Below, one piece after another: positions 33,207-35,932 of a stretch of 35,932 nt of DNA; positions within the stretch are counted from its first letter, which is position 1; every line of letters begins with the position of its first letter. This DNA comes from Thermodesulfovibrionales bacterium (GTDB taxonomy: Bacteria > Nitrospirota > Thermodesulfovibrionia > Thermodesulfovibrionales > SM23-35). Under the pieces are notes generated by a model. That model did not search any database. It was not told where the DNA came from and saw nothing but the letters and a program-made list of their open reading frames with translations. The DNA lies in the NCBI GenBank assembly GCA_030019415.1, contig JASEEX010000020.1, positions 1 to 35,932 of the forward strand, given 5' to 3'. Position numbers and translations under genes: made by a program.

Positions 33207-34025
33207 TTACTTTCTCCTCTTAATAATGAATCTATTTGTTCTCTTATTCTTCCTTGTTTTAACTCCTTCGGGTTTCCCCCATGGTGAGCATGCCGGTCTG
33301 CCACCAGAGCTCTTGCCTTCACCGCCACCGAGCGGGTGGTCTATGGGGTTCATTGCAACGCCCCTTACATGAGGTCTCCTGCCCAACAGTCTCGTTCTGC
33401 CTGCCTTACCGTAAGAGATGTTTTCATGGTCAGGGTTACTAATCTGCCCGATTGTGGCCATACAGCCTGAAGGTATAAGCCGCACCTCACCTGATGAGAG
33501 CTTAACCTGGACATAATTATCCTCTTTAGCTATTAGCTGTGCTGAGGAGCCTGCACTTCTGACAAGTTTGGCACCTCCTCCTGGCCTAAGCTCAATATTA
33601 TGTATAAATGTTCCTAATAGGATGTCGCTCAAAGGTAGGGCATTGCCAGTCTTTATCTCAGCACCCCTACCTGAGACAATCTCATCTCCCACCTGAAGCC
33701 CTAAGGGTGCAATTATGTATCTCCTATCACCATCTCTGTATTTAAGAAGGGCGATCCTTGCTGACCTGTTTGGATCGTATTCTATAGTCTCAACCTCTGC
33801 AGGGACACCAAACTTATCCCTTTTAAAATCGATAACCCTGTAGAGTCTTTTGTTACCTCCACCTCTCTGCCAGACGGTAACACAACCTTTGTTATTCCTG
33901 CCAGCGGTCCTCCTCGTAGGCCTCAGGAGAGGCTTGTATGGTGTATCTGTTGTTAGGTCAGTAAAGTCAGAGACAGTCTGGAATCTCCTGCCTGGTGATG
34001 TTGGATTATACTTCTTTATACCCAT
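33207..34025 (-). CDS. rplB: Ribosomal protein uL2
   Basis: L2 is essential for the peptidyl transferase centre. The 272-residue protein reads [20 protein letters not shown]. The C-terminal motif [20 protein letters not shown] contains the conserved catalytic-centre His. Length is standard. The ATG overlaps the rplW stop. Confidence 0.98.
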   Translation of the reverse strand: MGIKKYNPTSPGRRFQTVSDFTDLTTDTPYKPLLRPTRRTAGRNNKGCVTVWQRGGGNKRLYRVIDFKRDKFGVPAEVETIEYDPNRSARIALLKYRDGDRRYIIAPLGLQVGDEIVSGRGAEIKTGNALPLSDILLGTFIHNIELRPGGGAKLVRSAGSSAQLIAKEDNYVQVKLSSGEVRLIPSGCMATIGQISNPDHENISYGKAGRTRLLGRRPHVRGVAMNPIDHPLGGGEGKSSGGRPACSPWGKPEGVKTRKNKRTNRFIIKRRK

Positions 34026-34315
34026 TATGCACCTTCAATAAAATCGAGTTTTTCACCCTTTTTAAGGGTAATTACCGCCTTCTTTCTATCAGGCCTTTTG
34101 CCAATAGACCTTCCATATCTTTTCCATTTACCTTCTATATTTATTGTTGAAACTTTCTCAACTTTTACCTTAAAAATCTCTTCTATAGCCTTTTTTATCT
34201 CAAGCTTATTAGCATCAGGGCTTACCTCAACTAATATCTTATTTTCTGATTCCTTCAGATAACTCCCCTTTTCAGTAAAAAGGGGCTTTTTGATTATATT
34301 ATAGAGACTCCTCAT
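34025..34315 (-). CDS. rplW: Ribosomal protein uL23
   Basis: L23 forms the docking site for trigger factor and SRP. The 96-residue protein has [20 protein letters not shown] and [20 protein letters not shown], as in the family. It overlaps rplD by four bases. Confidence 0.97.
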   Translation of the reverse strand: MRSLYNIIKKPLFTEKGSYLKESENKILVEVSPDANKLEIKKAIEEIFKVKVEKVSTINIEGKWKRYGRSIGKRPDRKKAVITLKKGEKLDFIEGA

Positions 34316-34944
34316 TCTGTTATCTCTTTACCTCCAAATCTGGCGACTGCATCTTTTGTCATAAGGAGTCTGCCGTGAACCAATACATCATAGGAATTCA
34401 CGTCCGAAACCCTGACCACCTTTACACCAGGGATATTCCTTGCAGAGAGGGCTACAACTTCATCCCTTTCAGGGGTTACGATAAGTATCCTCTCTCCTTC
34501 TAATCCGAGGTTCTTCAATATTGCTATCATATCTTTTGTTTTAGGTCGATCCATCGAGAATCTATCTATGACTGTAATTGCCCCCTCTGACATCTTTATA
34601 GAAAGGGCTGTCCTTAAGGCAAGCCTTTTCACTTTTTTTGGAAGCTCATAGGAGTAATCCCTCGGCTGAGGTCCAAAGACTATCCCGCCACCTCTCCATA
34701 AAGGGGAGCGAATGCTTCCCGCCCTTGCCCTTCCTGTATGCTTCTGCCTCCAGGGTTTCTTTCCGCCTCCACGAACAAGACCTTTTGTCTTTGTTGCATG
34801 AGTACCTTGCCTCTGGTTTGCAAGAAAATTAATTACTGCCTCATGGACAACGCCGGGAGCCGCACGGACACCAAAGATATCATCACGCAAGTTAATCTTC
34901 GCGACAGTACTATTGTTCCTATCTTTCACTTTTACCTCCGGCAT
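34312..34944 (-). CDS. rplD: Ribosomal protein uL4
   Basis: L4 lines the exit tunnel and in some bacteria represses the S10 operon. The family starts near MPEVKVKDRNN, so I take the ATG at 34944 (210 residues). A frame start at 34998 would run into rplC. Conserved RQGTHATKTKGLVRGGGKKP and GRARAGSIRSPLWRGGGIVF are present. Confidence 0.95.
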   Translation of the reverse strand: MPEVKVKDRNNSTVAKINLRDDIFGVRAAPGVVHEAVINFLANQRQGTHATKTKGLVRGGGKKPWRQKHTGRARAGSIRSPLWRGGGIVFGPQPRDYSYELPKKVKRLALRTALSIKMSEGAITVIDRFSMDRPKTKDMIAILKNLGLEGERILIVTPERDEVVALSARNIPGVKVVRVSDVNSYDVLVHGRLLMTKDAVARFGGKEITE

Positions 34945-34945
34945 G

Positions 34946-35557
34946 TCAGTCTTCCTTTCTAATCTCCAGATAGGTACCCTTCGCACCTGGAACCGCACCT
35001 TTTATAAGGAGCAGGTTCTGGTCAGTCCTAACATCAACGATCTTGAGGTTCTTTACTATTACCCTTTCTGAGCCCATATGGCCAGGAAGCCCCTTATTTT
35101 TCCAGACCCTGGATGGGAAGGAACTTGAACCGATAGAACCCGGGGCCCTGTTGAACATTGAGCCATGAGACGCCGGCCCTCCAGCATAGTGATACCTCTT
35201 CACAACACCCTGAAATCCTTTCCCTTTTGAAATACCAGTAACAGAAACCCTGTCTCCTTTAGAAAATCTCTCCACGGTCAAGAGCTCGCCGACCTTTAAA
35301 CCACTCATAGGGAATTCCTTTAATATCCTGTAGGGTTTAACTCCTGCCTTTTTGAAAACACCTGCTAAGGGTTTTTTTAATTTCTTTTCTTCTACCTCCA
35401 AAAGGCCGACTTTAATAGCCTCATATCCGTCATTATCGAGAGTCTTGACCTGAATAACACAACAGGGACCAGCTTCAACAACAGTAACAGGGCATACTTT
35501 TCCGTCCTCCATAAATATCTGGGTCATACCGAGTTTTCTCCCGAGAATACCCATCAT
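34946..35557 (-). CDS. rplC: Ribosomal protein uL3
   Basis: L3 is an early assembly protein of the peptidyl transferase region. The 203-residue protein reads [20 protein letters not shown]. It has the loop [20 protein letters not shown] with [11 protein letters not shown], near the active site. The ATG overlaps the rpsJ stop by four bases (ATGA). Confidence 0.98.
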   Translation of the reverse strand: MMGILGRKLGMTQIFMEDGKVCPVTVVEAGPCCVIQVKTLDNDGYEAIKVGLLEVEEKKLKKPLAGVFKKAGVKPYRILKEFPMSGLKVGELLTVERFSKGDRVSVTGISKGKGFQGVVKRYHYAGGPASHGSMFNRAPGSIGSSSFPSRVWKNKGLPGHMGSERVIVKNLKIVDVRTDQNLLLIKGAVPGAKGTYLEIRKED

Positions 35558-35859
35558 AATTTTATCTCCACATCAACTCCGGCTGCGAGCTCTAATTTCA
35601 TGAGGGCATCAATAGTCTGTGGAGTTGGATCGTATATGTCTATCAGTCTCTTATGTGTCCTGATCTCAAACTGTTCCCTCGATTTTTTATCCACGTGCGG
35701 AGACCTGAGAACAGTTATTTTACTTATTTTTGTGGGTAAGGGTACCGGACCTGCTATCCTTGCTCCGGTCCTCTGGGCAGTATCCACTATTTCCTTTACA
35801 GACCTGTCAAGTATCCTGTGGTCATAAGCCCTTAATTTTATCCTTATCTTCTGGTTCAC
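35554..35859 (-). CDS. rpsJ: Ribosomal protein uS10
   Basis: S10 belongs to the 30S head and, as NusE, to transcription antitermination. The 101-residue protein reads [20 protein letters not shown] and [20 protein letters not shown] with [19 protein letters not shown]. Length is standard. It lies 18 bases downstream of tuf. Confidence 0.98.
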   Translation of the reverse strand: MNQKIRIKLRAYDHRILDRSVKEIVDTAQRTGARIAGPVPLPTKISKITVLRSPHVDKKSREQFEIRTHKRLIDIYDPTPQTIDALMKLELAAGVDVEIKL

Positions 35860-35877
35860 CCTCGTCGTTTCACTCCA

Positions 35878-35932
35878 TCACTCCAGTATCTCCGTAACAA
35901 CACCTGCACCTACAGTCCTTCCGCCCTCTCTT
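35878..35932 (-). CDS. tuf: Elongation factor Tu, last 17 codons
   Basis: The frame read from the right edge gives REGGRTVGAGVVTEILE followed by a TGA stop (35878-35880). This is the end of EF-Tu (the usual IREGGRTVGAGVVTKIIE). The rest of the gene lies beyond the window. tuf directly before rpsJ is the common str-S10 junction. Confidence 0.95.
   Translation of the reverse strand, partial: REGGRTVGAGVVTEILE

Noticed and set aside
1-35932. tRNA, rRNA, phage, toxin-antitoxin or defence genes
   Set aside because: I looked for their usual signatures in gaps and frames and saw none. Apart from the partial transposase and the repeats, the region is housekeeping.

Overview
The window is a bacterial housekeeping region with moderate-to-low GC. 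The gene set (pyr operon with PyrR, type IV pilus motors, SMC, FdhD, complete S10-spc-alpha ribosomal cluster), the zinc-binding forms of S14, S4, L36 and L24, and the many palindromic repeats fit an uncultivated Gram-negative-type bacterium, possibly Nitrospirota (Thermodesulfovibrionia) or a relative. That lineage call is inference; no rRNA gene is present to settle it.

Layout. 1-610: 5' part of an IS1634-type transposase (minus strand) with its promoter. 734-1084: small DUF2784 membrane protein. 1126-1259: 134-bp palindromic element with 20-bp terminal inverted repeats. 1287-1601: remnant of mazG. 1494-9158: de novo pyrimidine operon, made of a promoter, a PyrR-binding RNA loop, an intrinsic terminator, then pyrR-pyrB-pyrC-carA-carB, tightly packed and partly overlapping. 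9200-10027: DUF429 gene. 10033-15036 (minus): a GlcD-type flavin oxidase and smc. 15037-15399: divergent control region carrying a rearranged copy of the 1.1-kb element. 15400-16158: fdhD. 16215-20348 (minus): pilB-pilT-pilC. 20349-20632: non-coding region with structured repeats. 20633-21392: Toprim protein and yraN. 21370-35932 (minus): tuf (only its last 17 codons), rpsJ, rplC, rplD, rplW, rplB, rpsS, rplV, rpsC, rplP, rpmC, rpsQ, rplN, rplX, rplE, rpsN, rpsH, rplF, rplR, rpsE, rplO, secY, map, infA, rpmJ, rpsM, rpsK, rpsD, rpoA, rplQ. rpmD (L30) is missing between rpsE and rplO, and adk is missing between secY and map.

How the parts work together. The pyr operon makes carbamoyl phosphate (CarAB), carbamoyl aspartate (PyrB) and dihydroorotate (PyrC), and is probably controlled by transcription attenuation through PyrR and UMP. 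The ribosomal cluster supplies ribosomes, RNA polymerase alpha, the SecY translocon, Met-aminopeptidase and IF1 from one transcription direction.

The most unusual aspect is how far small repeats have entered coding sequence and compact operons. AAAGTTA-like simple repeats lie in frame in pyrC, carA (twice), carB and the end of rpmC. A GGGGGATT-type palindrome lies in frame in the SMC head domain and supplies the end of pyrR. A CCCCGTTAGAAAG-ended element forms the N-terminus of CarA, with a relative directly before the Toprim gene. rpsC appears to start at a CTG codon. I found no new defence or mobile system, CRISPR array, rRNA or tRNA.
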